Assembly: GCA_031284645.1 (NCBI GenBank)
Contig: JAITXS010000011.1
Location: 1 to 13,981 of the forward strand
Length of the DNA stretch: 13,981 nucleotides
Origin: Spirochaetaceae bacterium
Lineage (GTDB): Bacteria; Spirochaetota; Spirochaetia; Treponematales; Breznakiellaceae
Reading direction: 5' to 3'
The stretch's first letter is position 1, and each line of letters begins with the position of its first letter. The position numbers and the translations under genes were made by a program. Positions 1 to 7,483 of the stretch are shown piece by piece. The notes below the pieces were generated by a model, which had not been told where the DNA came from, ran no database searches, and saw only the letters and a list, made by a program, of their open reading frames with translations.

Positions 1-395
1 CCTACTTTTTCAAGCATAGTCTCTGCAATGGATCGCGCTTCGGCGATCTTCATTTTTTTAGAAACCAAAAGCCCTTCCATAATATTTTCGCCGGCAGTTT
101 TATTTGCGAATAGCGCATAGTTTTGAAAAACCATTGCCGTCTTCCGTCTGACAGCAAGAACATCTTGTTTTTTTGCTTTTTGCAAATCAACATTAAGATC
201 GTCAATGCGCAAAATGCCTGAGTCGGCTTTTTCTAAAAAGTTTACACACCTAAGCAGCGTTGTTTTCCCCGATCCGCTTGGGCCTAATAAAACCGTGACA
301 TCTCCTTCGTTAATCGAAAGATCAATTCCGCGCAACACATTATTTTGCGCAAAAGTTTTTTTTAGCGATTTAATTTCGATAATGGCGTTGCTCAT
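1..395 (-). CDS. Polar amino acid ABC importer ATPase (N-terminal part)
   Basis: This is the first ~131 codons of an ABC importer ATPase; the rest lies beyond base 1. The translation begins MSNAIIEIKSLKKTF. It shows a Walker A motif GPSGSGKT near residues 38-45 and a Q-loop FQNYALF with the 'RRKTAMVFQ' lead-in typical of GlnQ/HisP/TcyN-type ATPases. The later motifs (LSGGQ signature, Walker B, H-loop) are not in the window. The ATG at 393-395 overlaps the TGA of the upstream permease (ATGA), and AGGG sits about 10 nt upstream, so translation is probably coupled. With the two permeases and the lipoprotein upstream it completes a polar amino acid importer. The family is clear; the substrate cannot be read from the ATPase. 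Confidence 0.93.
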   Translation of the reverse strand, partial: MSNAIIEIKSLKKTFAQNNVLRGIDLSINEGDVTVLLGPSGSGKTTLLRCVNFLEKADSGILRIDDLNVDLQKAKKQDVLAVRRKTAMVFQNYALFANKTAGENIMEGLLVSKKMKIAEARSIAETMLEKV

Positions 396-1063
396 GTTGT
401 AAGTTCCCTGCATATTTGTTTTTTGTAATGTGTTTCGATGAGGTAAAAAACGCGTTCGATTACAATAAACACACCCCAAAAAATAAGTCCTGCCGCAAAA
501 TAACTTTCCAAATAACGGTAATTAATGGTTGCTTCTAAAAGGCATGTGTTTAAAATATCGTTTACACCGATAAGGCTTGCAACCGCAACCGATTTAATCA
601 TCTGTATGCAGATATTGCCGGAAGGCGGGATAATTACCGGAATAATCTGCGGCATAATAATCCTTGCAATAGTAGCATTGGTTGTATGCCCGACAGAATA
701 TGCCGCATCAAATTGATTGCGGCTTACAGACTCAAGCGCTCCTCTGAAAACTTCCGCCATTCGTATAGCGCATGGGAACGAAAGTGATATAATCGCCACA
801 GAGATAGAATTAAACATGCTATACTGCGAAAGAATAATATAAAAAATTAAATAAAACACAAGTATGGGTATGCCTTGTATAACCGTAACAATAACTTTAA
901 AAACCGGTTCCACATAGCGCACGCGGTAGAACATGAGCAATGCTATCGGCAAGCCAAAAAGTGTGCCGATAAGCATAGCCGCCAAAGCGATAGAAAGAGA
1001 CAGGGGTATTGCAGAAATACCCGCAACTATTGTTTGCAAAAAGAACACCGTGTCAAAGTCCAT
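392..1063 (-). CDS. Polar amino acid ABC importer permease (second of two)
   Basis: This inner-membrane permease has 223 residues and belongs to the HisM/GlnP/TcyM family (BPD_transp_1 fold). Several hydrophobic helices are visible, and the cytoplasmic EAA loop (EVFRGALESVSRNQFDAAYSVGH, then IIMPQIIP) contacts the ATPase. I chose the ATG at 1061-1063 (MDFDTVFFLQT) because it lies one base after the TAA of the upstream binding protein. A TTG 18 codons earlier (1117) would overlap that gene by 53 bases. The Shine-Dalgarno is weak, consistent with coupling. The stop overlaps the ATPase start. It differs in sequence from the permease at 1915-2610, so the transporter is probably a heterodimer, as in TcyL/TcyM or HisQ/HisM. 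Substrate is unknown; an amino acid or cystine-like compound is likely. Confidence 0.92.
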   Translation of the reverse strand: MDFDTVFFLQTIVAGISAIPLSLSIALAAMLIGTLFGLPIALLMFYRVRYVEPVFKVIVTVIQGIPILVFYLIFYIILSQYSMFNSISVAIISLSFPCAIRMAEVFRGALESVSRNQFDAAYSVGHTTNATIARIIMPQIIPVIIPPSGNICIQMIKSVAVASLIGVNDILNTCLLEATINYRYLESYFAAGLIFWGVFIVIERVFYLIETHYKKQICRELTT

Positions 1064-1064
1064 G

Positions 1065-1889
1065 TTACTGTAAACTCGCGTAATAATTGGTAAGCTTTTC
1101 TTGCTGTATGCGCTCAAGCGTTCCGTCTGCTTTCATTTCGCGCAAGGCACCGTCAACAGCTTGTTGCAATGCCGGATTGTTCTTGTTAAAAATAAAATAC
1201 GCCTTTGAAATAATTACCGGTTCGCCTCTTGATATAAGACCTGCGTTTTGCAAAGCGTTATATTTTATCACATCGTAGCGAATCAAAATTGCTCCTGCAG
1301 TTTTGCCGTTTGTTATATCGTGTATGCGAACTTCATCATCGCCGTATACTTTGAATGCAAGCGGCTTATCAGGATGATTTTTATTATATGTTTTTACAAA
1401 AGCCTCGTAATTAGATCCTGCCGACACGCCAAGCACAGCGTCCGGTTTTCCCGCAAAGTCTTCGATTGATGTTACATTTGCGTAAGGACCGTTTTCCAAT
1501 ACAGCGATATATCCGTTATAGTCATTGTAGCCTTCTTCTCCGTAGAGATATGTCCTGCGCCTGTCGGGATTTTCTTCAAACTCGTGTGCGCCTATGTCAA
1601 CCTTGCCTGCGCCAAGTGAAATTAAAACGCTTGGAAAATCAAACATCTCATACGTAAACGCATATTGCGGAAGCCGCTTGTCAACTTCGTCTAACACAGC
1701 CTTTTCAAAACCCACAAGATTTCCGTTAGCGTCAAGATAGCAATACGGTTCATACTTTTGACCTGTTCCGACCACAATAGCTGTAACATCAGCTTCCGTC
1801 TTTTTTTTGCAGGATGGCAATTGTAATGCCACTGCGATAATTACAAACGCCATTAAAACGTTTTTTACGATTTTTTCGTTCTTTTTCAT
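1065..1889 (-). CDS. Family 3 solute-binding lipoprotein of amino acid importer
   Basis: This is the extracytoplasmic binding lipoprotein (274 residues) for the adjoining amino acid importer. It has a basic N-terminus (MKKNEKIVKN), a hydrophobic stretch, and a lipobox LPSC with the acylated Cys at residue 27, followed by KKK. The mature part has the SBP_bac_3 layout: an N-lobe with KYEPYCYLDANGNLVGFE (family form: pP.y..dg...GfdvDl), then SLGAGKVDIGAHEF and an Arg-rich ENPDRRRTY where the family has T-P-E-R, whose Arg normally binds the ligand carboxylate. The usual 'GFD' is GFE here. The start is set by AGGAGAG 4 nt upstream. It lies between two permease genes. Cystine or another polar amino acid is the likely ligand, by family only. 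Confidence 0.92.
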   Translation of the reverse strand: MKKNEKIVKNVLMAFVIIAVALQLPSCKKKTEADVTAIVVGTGQKYEPYCYLDANGNLVGFEKAVLDEVDKRLPQYAFTYEMFDFPSVLISLGAGKVDIGAHEFEENPDRRRTYLYGEEGYNDYNGYIAVLENGPYANVTSIEDFAGKPDAVLGVSAGSNYEAFVKTYNKNHPDKPLAFKVYGDDEVRIHDITNGKTAGAILIRYDVIKYNALQNAGLISRGEPVIISKAYFIFNKNNPALQQAVDGALREMKADGTLERIQQEKLTNYYASLQ

Positions 1890-1893
1890 AAAA

Positions 1894-1900
1894 CTCTCCT
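1894..1900 (-). promoter_or_regulatory. Ribosome binding site of the amino acid-binding lipoprotein gene
   Basis: On the minus strand AGGAGAG precedes TTTT and the ATG at 1887-1889. It is one of the strongest Shine-Dalgarno sites in the operon, which fits the higher synthesis a binding protein needs relative to its permeases. It lies in the 25-base gap after the upstream permease stop. Confidence 0.8.
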
Positions 1901-1914
1901 AAAAAAAACATTTC

Positions 1915-2610
1915 TTAAGTTCTTACAACAAGGTTTTGAGTCCTTGTTTTTTTTGCAAGAAACGTAAAGACCAGAGTGACAATAGTCGATAGAGCCACGA
2001 AAATCATGGCAACTACAGAGAATGCTTCAAGCGAGTGTCCTGTATGCTTGCTTAACGATGTAGCCTTGCCTAGCACATCAATAACACCCATAGCGAAGGT
2101 AAGCGATGTGTCTTGCAATAGCCCCGTGATCATTACACCCGTGCTGGGAATTGCGATTACAACAGCCTGCGGGATGATGATACGGATATACGCAAGCGGA
2201 CGGGTATGTCCTATGCTCAAGGCGGCATCCCACTGATCGTGCGGAACACTTAAAACAGATGAACGTATAATTTCCGAAAAAAATCCTGCGGCATTTATGC
2301 TGTAAGCAATAAGCACAAAAAGCATTTTGTCCGCACGGACTATGTTGATGCCGAAAACAAGCAACGCTGCAGGAAGCCCGTAGTATATTAAAAACATTTG
2401 TATATAAATCGGCGTGCCGCGCACAAACGAAACAATGACAGCCACAACCGAGTGCAACACCGACAAACGCTCGATGCGCACAATCGCCATAAGAGCGCCT
2501 AAAATTAGTCCCGCAACAGCGGCAACGCAGACTATCAATAGTGTCACCGGCAGCGCCTGCAAAATTTTTGGAAAAAAATCAATTACATAGTACCAATCAA
2601 ATCCAATCAT
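1915..2610 (-). CDS. Polar amino acid ABC importer permease (first of two)
   Basis: This is a 231-residue inner-membrane permease of the HisQ/TcyL type. An N-terminal helix is followed by a TLLIVCVAAVAGLILG segment, the 'RGTPIYIQMFLIYYGLP' stretch highly typical of polar amino acid/cystine permeases (RGTPllvQlf.iYygLP), and an EAA loop (EIIRSSVLSVPHDQWDAALSIGHT...IIIPQA). I chose the ATG at 2608-2610 (MIGFDWYYV) because it forms an ATGA overlap with the TGA of the fusion gene upstream and has AGG about 8 nt before it. An ATG 25 codons earlier (2685) would add a non-membrane tail wholly inside the previous gene. It presumably pairs with the permease at 392-1063. Confidence 0.92.
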   Translation of the reverse strand: MIGFDWYYVIDFFPKILQALPVTLLIVCVAAVAGLILGALMAIVRIERLSVLHSVVAVIVSFVRGTPIYIQMFLIYYGLPAALLVFGINIVRADKMLFVLIAYSINAAGFFSEIIRSSVLSVPHDQWDAALSIGHTRPLAYIRIIIPQAVVIAIPSTGVMITGLLQDTSLTFAMGVIDVLGKATSLSKHTGHSLEAFSVVAMIFVALSTIVTLVFTFLAKKTRTQNLVVRT

Positions 2611-4793
2611 GCTAAGACCTGTTTTTCCAGTATCTCCAAAACTTTTTGGTTTTGTTCCTGCGTGCCTATGGTTATACGTATCCATGTGGGCATGGAAAAC
2701 TCGTTGCCGTTTCGTACCAAGATGCCGTGTTTGAGGTATGCCGTCTCCAGGTCATCGGCGTTTTTGCCTGTGTTGATCATGATAAAATTACACGCCGTGG
2801 GAATGTATTCAATGCCGAGGCGATCCAGCGTTTTGTGATAAAGCGCTTTACCTTTTGCATTTTCGCTTAACACGCGGCGGCAAAATTCATCATCTTGCAG
2901 GGCGGCGAGAGCGGCGGTTTGGGCAAAGGCGTTGACGTTTACCGGAGCGCGAATGCGGGCAATTTTTTCGATGAGCGGGGCGTTGCCTATGGCATAGCCT
3001 ATGCGCAGCGATGCAAGCCCGTAGATTTTTGAAAAAGTCCGCAGGCTGATAACATTGGCAAAGCGGCGAACCAGCTTGATCGTGTCGGGCGCATCGGGAG
3101 GCGCAAAGTCTATGTATGCATCGTCAAGCGCGACAAGAATGTCGGGGGGAATTTGCTGCAAAAATGATTCAAGTTCGGTACCCGGCACATAGCTGCCGGT
3201 GGGATTGTTGGGGTTGCACAGCCAGATAAGGCGGGTTTTCGGGGTAATACGCCCCAGTATGGCATCTAAATCAAGGCGGTGATTGCGCAACGGCACAAAA
3301 ACCGGCGTCGCCCCTTCCGCGCGGGTCGCGATGGTGTACCAGCCGAATGAGGGCTGGGGAATAATCGCCTGGGCACCCGGCTCAAGGGCGGCGAGGGCGA
3401 CAAGGCTAATTAACTCAAACGAGCCGTTGCCAAAAAGCAATTCGTTAGGCTCAATGCCTAATTTTGCGCTGAGCGCGGCGCGAAGCTGCGTTGCGCCGGT
3501 GTCGGGGTAGTAGGCAATTTCGCCGCTCATTCCTGCGATTGCCTCTATCACTTTGGGCGAGGCACCGTGCATATTTTCGTTACCGGCAAGTTTGATGATG
3601 GTGGAAAAACCGAATTCACGCTTTGCGCTTTCGATGGATCGCGCCGCCTTAAACGGCGCAATGCTGTCCAGCGATTTTTTGCAAACCGAAGACGAGGAAT
3701 CGGGAGTCGTTTCGCGGCGCGCATACTTGTCTGCCGTGATAATCGCTTCGCGTAGTTCCTCTGTTGTCCAGGGGCGCAAAAGCCCCGCGTATATCGGTGT
3801 TGATTTTTTTATAAGCGGCTCAATCACCTTGAAATTGGCGTCAAAGTTGGGTTCAAGCCCCAGTTCGGCAAGTGTAATCGGCAGTTTAAGCGCCTTGAAT
3901 ATTGCAACGCGATGGGCAATTTCTCTTGACTCACGGTCTTCGAGCGCTGCCTGCACGAGCAAAGCGAAAGCGACCTTCTCGCCGTGTAATTTTTCGCGCA
4001 ATGGGGGAAGGGCCGAGCAGGCGTTGTAGAAGGGGTGAGCGATGCCTTGTGTGTCGGCAAGGCCGCGTACCATGCCGCACAATCCGGCAAGCACAAAAAT
4101 GCAGTCGATCACCTCAATTATTTCTGCGGTATTATGAGCGCCGTTTTCCAAATCGCGCACGACTTTTAAGCCGAGTGTTTCGAGTATATCCCGGGAAAAC
4201 GCGCCGTATTGTGTTACCAGACGTACATAAAAGTCATTGTTTGTTTTTAAATTGGGATAAGATTCATACCATTTGGCAAGAGTATCACCTATGCCTGAAC
4301 GCAGATAGCGTAAGGGGGCGCGGCTGATAATGTCCGTGTCGGCTATGATCAGTTCCGGTGAATTTTCATTGTACAGCGCGTCTGTCATAATTCCTTCGGC
4401 ACTGTACATGACAGAAACCGCTGCCCAACACGCGCAGGTTGCGGCAATGGTCGGCACAGTGACAACAGGCAGCGTCGCATAGCCGCCTGAGGCTTTGGCA
4501 AGATCCATGATCCGCCCGCCGCCGACCCCCATAATCGCCTCCGCCTTGAATTCTGCGGCTTGGCGGGCAATGTCTTTTGCCTTGTCGTGCGTGGGATAGC
4601 CTGTATATTCAAGCGTTGCAAAGGCGACGTTTGCCGCATCAAGGCTTGCCGATAATGCCGGAAGCGCACGAGAGAGGGCGGTGGAGCTGCCGATGATGAA
4701 GACCCGCTTTGCAAGCGGAGTGACAAGATCGCCCGCTTTTGCAAGGGCGCCGGGCTCGTTTACATATTGTTTTGGTGTAACGATATTGATCAT
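2607..4793 (-). CDS. Fusion: GldA-family alcohol dehydrogenase + HisC-like aminotransferase
   Basis: One uninterrupted 728-residue frame holds two complete cytoplasmic enzymes. Residues 1-~358 are an iron-containing/glycerol dehydrogenase-type NAD(P) enzyme: GVGGGRIMDLAKA (~89-101) for cofactor binding, and metal ligands D170 (GIGD), H253 (GIAHPF) and H270 (KLHGEKVAF), at nearly the GldA spacing. The substrate-side Asp of the usual 'A-T-D-A' segment is Cys here (ATCACW, ~118-123). A Ser-rich linker (~359-377) follows. Residues ~378-728 are a fold-type I PLP aminotransferase closest to histidinol-phosphate aminotransferase: KLAGNENMHG, CNPNNPTG (N529), DDAYIDF, Schiff-base Lys K589 in TFSKIYG, R597, and R706 near the end. 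The ATG overlaps the cysK-like TGA, with GGGGG just before. Inference: the fusion converts an alcohol to a ketone or aldehyde and then to an amine, or the reverse; the substrate is unknown. True histidine biosynthesis is unlikely because no his genes adjoin. Confidence 0.93.
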   Translation of the reverse strand: MINIVTPKQYVNEPGALAKAGDLVTPLAKRVFIIGSSTALSRALPALSASLDAANVAFATLEYTGYPTHDKAKDIARQAAEFKAEAIMGVGGGRIMDLAKASGGYATLPVVTVPTIAATCACWAAVSVMYSAEGIMTDALYNENSPELIIADTDIISRAPLRYLRSGIGDTLAKWYESYPNLKTNNDFYVRLVTQYGAFSRDILETLGLKVVRDLENGAHNTAEIIEVIDCIFVLAGLCGMVRGLADTQGIAHPFYNACSALPPLREKLHGEKVAFALLVQAALEDRESREIAHRVAIFKALKLPITLAELGLEPNFDANFKVIEPLIKKSTPIYAGLLRPWTTEELREAIITADKYARRETTPDSSSSVCKKSLDSIAPFKAARSIESAKREFGFSTIIKLAGNENMHGASPKVIEAIAGMSGEIAYYPDTGATQLRAALSAKLGIEPNELLFGNGSFELISLVALAALEPGAQAIIPQPSFGWYTIATRAEGATPVFVPLRNHRLDLDAILGRITPKTRLIWLCNPNNPTGSYVPGTELESFLQQIPPDILVALDDAYIDFAPPDAPDTIKLVRRFANVISLRTFSKIYGLASLRIGYAIGNAPLIEKIARIRAPVNVNAFAQTAALAALQDDEFCRRVLSENAKGKALYHKTLDRLGIEYIPTACNFIMINTGKNADDLETAYLKHGILVRNGNEFSMPTWIRITIGTQEQNQKVLEILEKQVLA

Positions 4794-5716
4794 AATGCCC
4801 CCGACAGCACATAACGCTCGCCTGAATCGGGCAAGAGGACAACGATGTTTTTTCCCTGAGCTTCGATCCGTCCGGCAATTTCAAGCGCCGCTTTTACCGC
4901 CGCACCGGAGGACGGCCCCACGAGGATTCCTTCGCTGCGGGCAATTTCCCGCGCTATCGCGAAGGCATCGTCATCACTTACGCGAATCACCTCATCGTAG
5001 ATGTGCGTGTTAAGTACGGCCGGTGCAAAACCGGCACCTATCCCCTGAATGCGGTGCGCACCGCTTGTGCCTGTAGAAAGAAAGGGCGATGAGTCAGGCT
5101 CCACGGCAATTACTTTGATTGCCGGGTTTACCGATTTTAAAAAGCCCCCTGCGCCCGAAATTGTGCCGCCTGTTCCCACACCGGCGACAAAAAAATCAAT
5201 TTTGCCGTCGGTTTGCCGCCATATTTCGGGTCCGGTTGTGGCAAAGTGGGCGTTCGGGTTGGCTGCGTTGATAAATTGCCCGGGGATAAAGCTGTCCTTT
5301 ATCTCGGCGGCAATTTCTTCGGCCTTTGTGATTGCCTCGCGTATGCCTTTAACACTGTCACTCAGAACCACTTCCGCGCCATAAGAGCGCAGCAGCGCCT
5401 GATATGCATTCGATGTGCTGTCAGGCGTTACGATGATAACGCGGTAGCCCTTGAATGCGGCAACCGCCGCCAGCCCCAAGCCGGTGTTGCCGCTTGTCGG
5501 CTCGATAATCGTGGTATGCGGCCCGATAAGACCCTTTGCCTCGGCATCTTCTATCATTGAGCGGGCAATGCGGTCTTTTACGCTGCCTGCCGGATTAAAA
5601 TATTCAAGCTTTGCCAAAATCCGCGCTCCCGCTGCATATTTTTTTTCGATGCGGGAAAGTTCCATTACCGGCGTATTGCCTATTAATTGCGAAAGATCTT
5701 TTTTAATATCCGACAT
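4790..5716 (-). CDS. CysK-family PLP enzyme (cysteine synthase-like)
   Basis: This 308-residue protein is of usual length for O-acetylserine sulfhydrylase. Family landmarks are present: LIGNTP (11-16), PLP Lys K47 in NPAGSVKDR, PTSGNTG (73-79), the phosphate-binding GTGGT (181-185), HRIQGIGAGF, VGPSSGAA with the PLP-ring Ser near 269-270, and LPDSGERY at the end. One segment departs from the family: after VTPDS, where CysK, CysM and CBS enzymes have M-S-x-E-R/K, it reads TSNAYQALLRSYG. This segment lies over the active site in known structures, so the acyl donor or nucleophile may differ. GGAG lies 7 nt before the ATG, and the TGA overlaps the fusion gene start. It could be an ordinary cysteine synthase; operon context and the altered segment suggest a specialised beta-substituted alanine synthase. 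Confidence 0.9.
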   Translation of the reverse strand: MSDIKKDLSQLIGNTPVMELSRIEKKYAAGARILAKLEYFNPAGSVKDRIARSMIEDAEAKGLIGPHTTIIEPTSGNTGLGLAAVAAFKGYRVIIVTPDSTSNAYQALLRSYGAEVVLSDSVKGIREAITKAEEIAAEIKDSFIPGQFINAANPNAHFATTGPEIWRQTDGKIDFFVAGVGTGGTISGAGGFLKSVNPAIKVIAVEPDSSPFLSTGTSGAHRIQGIGAGFAPAVLNTHIYDEVIRVSDDDAFAIAREIARSEGILVGPSSGAAVKAALEIAGRIEAQGKNIVVLLPDSGERYVLSGAL

Positions 5717-5717
5717 T

Positions 5718-5771
5718 TGATAACTCCATCATCTGATAACTCCCTGATCTAGTAACTCCATTTGATAACTT
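5718..5771 (-). repeat. Four-copy degenerate tandem repeat carrying Shine-Dalgarno sequences
   Basis: On the plus strand TGATAACTCC begins at 5718 and 5734, the variant TAGTAACTCC at 5750, and a truncated TGATAACTT at 5763, so the spacings are 16, 16 and 13. Read on the coding (minus) strand each unit is GGAGTTATCA plus a variable tail. The copy nearest the CysK-like gene supplies its ribosome binding site. The two left-hand copies encode the C-terminal end (KVIKWSY) and stop of the permease. The array therefore bridges the permease end and the next gene's start. Confidence 0.75.
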
Positions 5772-6675
5772 TTTTGCGCAGCGCCGTGATAATCGCGTTT
5801 AACCCGGTAATAACCAATGCGATAAAAATGATACCGGCAATAGACTGAGTATAGTTCGCGTAATCAAGCGAGCGGCGTACATAAAATCCCATACCGCGTT
5901 CGGCACCTATCATTTCCGCGACCGTCAGGGTCATAACAGAAATCGAAAGCACCGTTGTCATATCATTCCAAATATGGGGCAGCGAATAGGGCAGAATGAT
6001 TTTAAAAATCATCGTGCCGGTTTTTACGTTAAGAATTTTTGCCGTGTTGATAATCCGCGTGTCTATCGTGCCGACACGTTGTATCATGTTCATAAAGAGC
6101 ATCCAGAATGTGCCGCAAAAAATGACAAATATTGATGCACTGGTAAATGTCGGCATCATCACCACGAGATACGGGCTGTAAATGAGCGCCGGCACCGTAC
6201 TTATAGCCTTTGCGATGGGAAAGACTGCGTTGCGCAAACGGGGTATCCAGCCGACCGCAGTACCTAAGCCAACGCCGGCGATAAGCGAGGCGGTAAATCC
6301 GCTGAGTAACAAAAATATTGATCGCGCAAAACCTGAGAGTATCATTTTGTAATCATGCACAAAAACCGCAAACACATTTTCAGGAGCGGGTACAAACACA
6401 AAGGGCAGTAAATCAAATTTTGTTACTACAATTTCCCATATCAAAAGAAAACCCAGCACGATTCCCGCGACATCTTCCGCCGATTGTGCACTCTCCGTGT
6501 TGCGCAATTTAATTTGAAAAAATATCCATGTCAAAAGACAACACACGATAAACGGGTAGGGCGATTGAATTTTAAAACGCGCGTTCATTTTGCCGGGGAC
6601 GGCAAGGGACAACACGATTATCAAAACAAAAAAAAGCGTAGGAAAATTAAACACAGACCTAAACAACTTTTTCAT
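5749..6675 (-). CDS. NitT/TauT/Ssu-type ABC importer permease
   Basis: This 308-residue inner-membrane permease is of the SsuC/TauC/NrtB family. The core (~75-300) has about six hydrophobic segments, the 'VPALIYSPYLVV' segment that corresponds to the family's P-x-x-a-xxPl, and an EAA loop (INTAKILNVKTGTMIFKIILPYSLPHI, ~209-236). The N-terminus carries an additional region of about 60 residues with two hydrophobic stretches (residues 11-26 and 41-54), making the protein longer than the usual ~250-280. The ATG forms an ATGA overlap with the ATPase stop, and AGGA lies ~9 nt upstream. It works with the ATPase at 6672-7475 and the lipoprotein at 7484-8608. The family serves sulfonates, taurine, nitrate, pyrimidine precursors and others; the substrate is not determinable here. 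Confidence 0.9.
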   Translation of the reverse strand: MKKLFRSVFNFPTLFFVLIIVLSLAVPGKMNARFKIQSPYPFIVCCLLTWIFFQIKLRNTESAQSAEDVAGIVLGFLLIWEIVVTKFDLLPFVFVPAPENVFAVFVHDYKMILSGFARSIFLLLSGFTASLIAGVGLGTAVGWIPRLRNAVFPIAKAISTVPALIYSPYLVVMMPTFTSASIFVIFCGTFWMLFMNMIQRVGTIDTRIINTAKILNVKTGTMIFKIILPYSLPHIWNDMTTVLSISVMTLTVAEMIGAERGMGFYVRRSLDYANYTQSIAGIIFIALVITGLNAIITALRKKVIKWSY

Positions 6676-7475
6676 AACACCACTTCCTTTCCGCCTATGT
6701 GTTCGGTTACATCCTGATAGAATTTTGAGACGAGTATCGCGCGGAGGCGGCGGTATTCTTCGCTGTCAAGAAGCTGCCCATCCTTGTTGCGGGGACGCGG
6801 CAGGCCAACCGGAATCATTTCGGAAATAACGCCGGGCTTCATAAAGATGATTTTGTCGGAGAGCAGCAATGCCTCGTCAATATCGTGGGTTACAAACACT
6901 ACGGTTTTTTTTCGTTCATCTGCGCCCCACAGTTCCAAAAGGAGCTGCTGTAGCGAAACGCGCGTTTTAGCGTCTATCGCGCCGAAGGGCTCGTCCATCA
7001 AGAGGATTTGCGGGCTAACGGCAAGGGCGCGGGCAATGGCCACCCGCTGCTGCATTCCGCCTGAAAGCTGTCCGGGCAGCTTGTCGCTTACCCCGGAAAG
7101 CCCCACGCGGATCAAAAACGCCTCGGCTTGTTCTTCATACTGAGACGCCGAGAGGTCTTTGAGCACCTGCTTCATGCCGAAAATCACATTTTGTTTTGCC
7201 GACATCCACGGAAAGAGGGTGTATTGCTGAAAAACTACCGCCCGCTCAGGCCCCGTACCGTTTACCGGAACATTGTCTATGAGGACGCGCCCCGCATCGG
7301 GCACGGTAAGTCCTTCCAGCACGCTGAGCAGAGTGCTCTTGCCACAACCGGAGGGGCCTATGACGCAGACAAACTCGCCATCTTCAATAACGGCGTTGAC
7401 GCCGTCAAGCGCCTTAAACTCCCTCGTCCCCTGTTTAAAGGCGAGGCTTATGTTTTCAATTTCAATCCTACCCAT
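6672..7475 (-). CDS. NitT/TauT/Ssu-type ABC importer ATPase
   Basis: This is a complete 267-residue importer ATPase. Motifs in order are Walker A GPSGCGKST (40-48), Q-loop VFQQYTLFPW (Q83), signature LSGGMQQR (137-144), Walker B ILLMDEP (157-163) followed by FGAID, and H-loop VTHDIDEA (H197). The 'FGAID..TR..LQ..LL.LW' stretch and the 'HDIDEALLLSD' pattern are those of the SsuB/TauB/NrtD group. It begins 8 bases after the lipoprotein stop and overlaps the permease start by four bases, so the three genes form one cassette. Its own Shine-Dalgarno is poor (GGAG 13 nt upstream), which suggests coupling. Confidence 0.94.
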   Translation of the reverse strand: MGRIEIENISLAFKQGTREFKALDGVNAVIEDGEFVCVIGPSGCGKSTLLSVLEGLTVPDAGRVLIDNVPVNGTGPERAVVFQQYTLFPWMSAKQNVIFGMKQVLKDLSASQYEEQAEAFLIRVGLSGVSDKLPGQLSGGMQQRVAIARALAVSPQILLMDEPFGAIDAKTRVSLQQLLLELWGADERKKTVVFVTHDIDEALLLSDKIIFMKPGVISEMIPVGLPRPRNKDGQLLDSEEYRRLRAILVSKFYQDVTEHIGGKEVVL

Positions 7476-7483
7476 GATATCAA

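Noticed and set aside
1064..1117. TTG start adding 18 residues to the second amino acid permease
   Set aside because: It lies inside the upstream lipoprotein gene; the ATG at 1063 directly after the stop fits the family start and the operon spacing.
2611..2685. ATG start adding 25 residues to the first amino acid permease
   Set aside because: The added residues are hydrophilic and wholly overlap the fusion gene; the ATGA start at 2610 matches the other junctions.
3553..4029. 158-codon plus-strand frame inside the fusion gene, and similar long opposite-strand frames elsewhere
   Set aside because: They lie antisense to strongly conserved coding sequence and their translations show no domain; they are shadows of the real genes.
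4790..5716. Assigning the gene symbol cysK outright
   Set aside because: The fold is certain but the altered lid segment and the operon context make true O-acetylserine sulfhydrylase activity uncertain.
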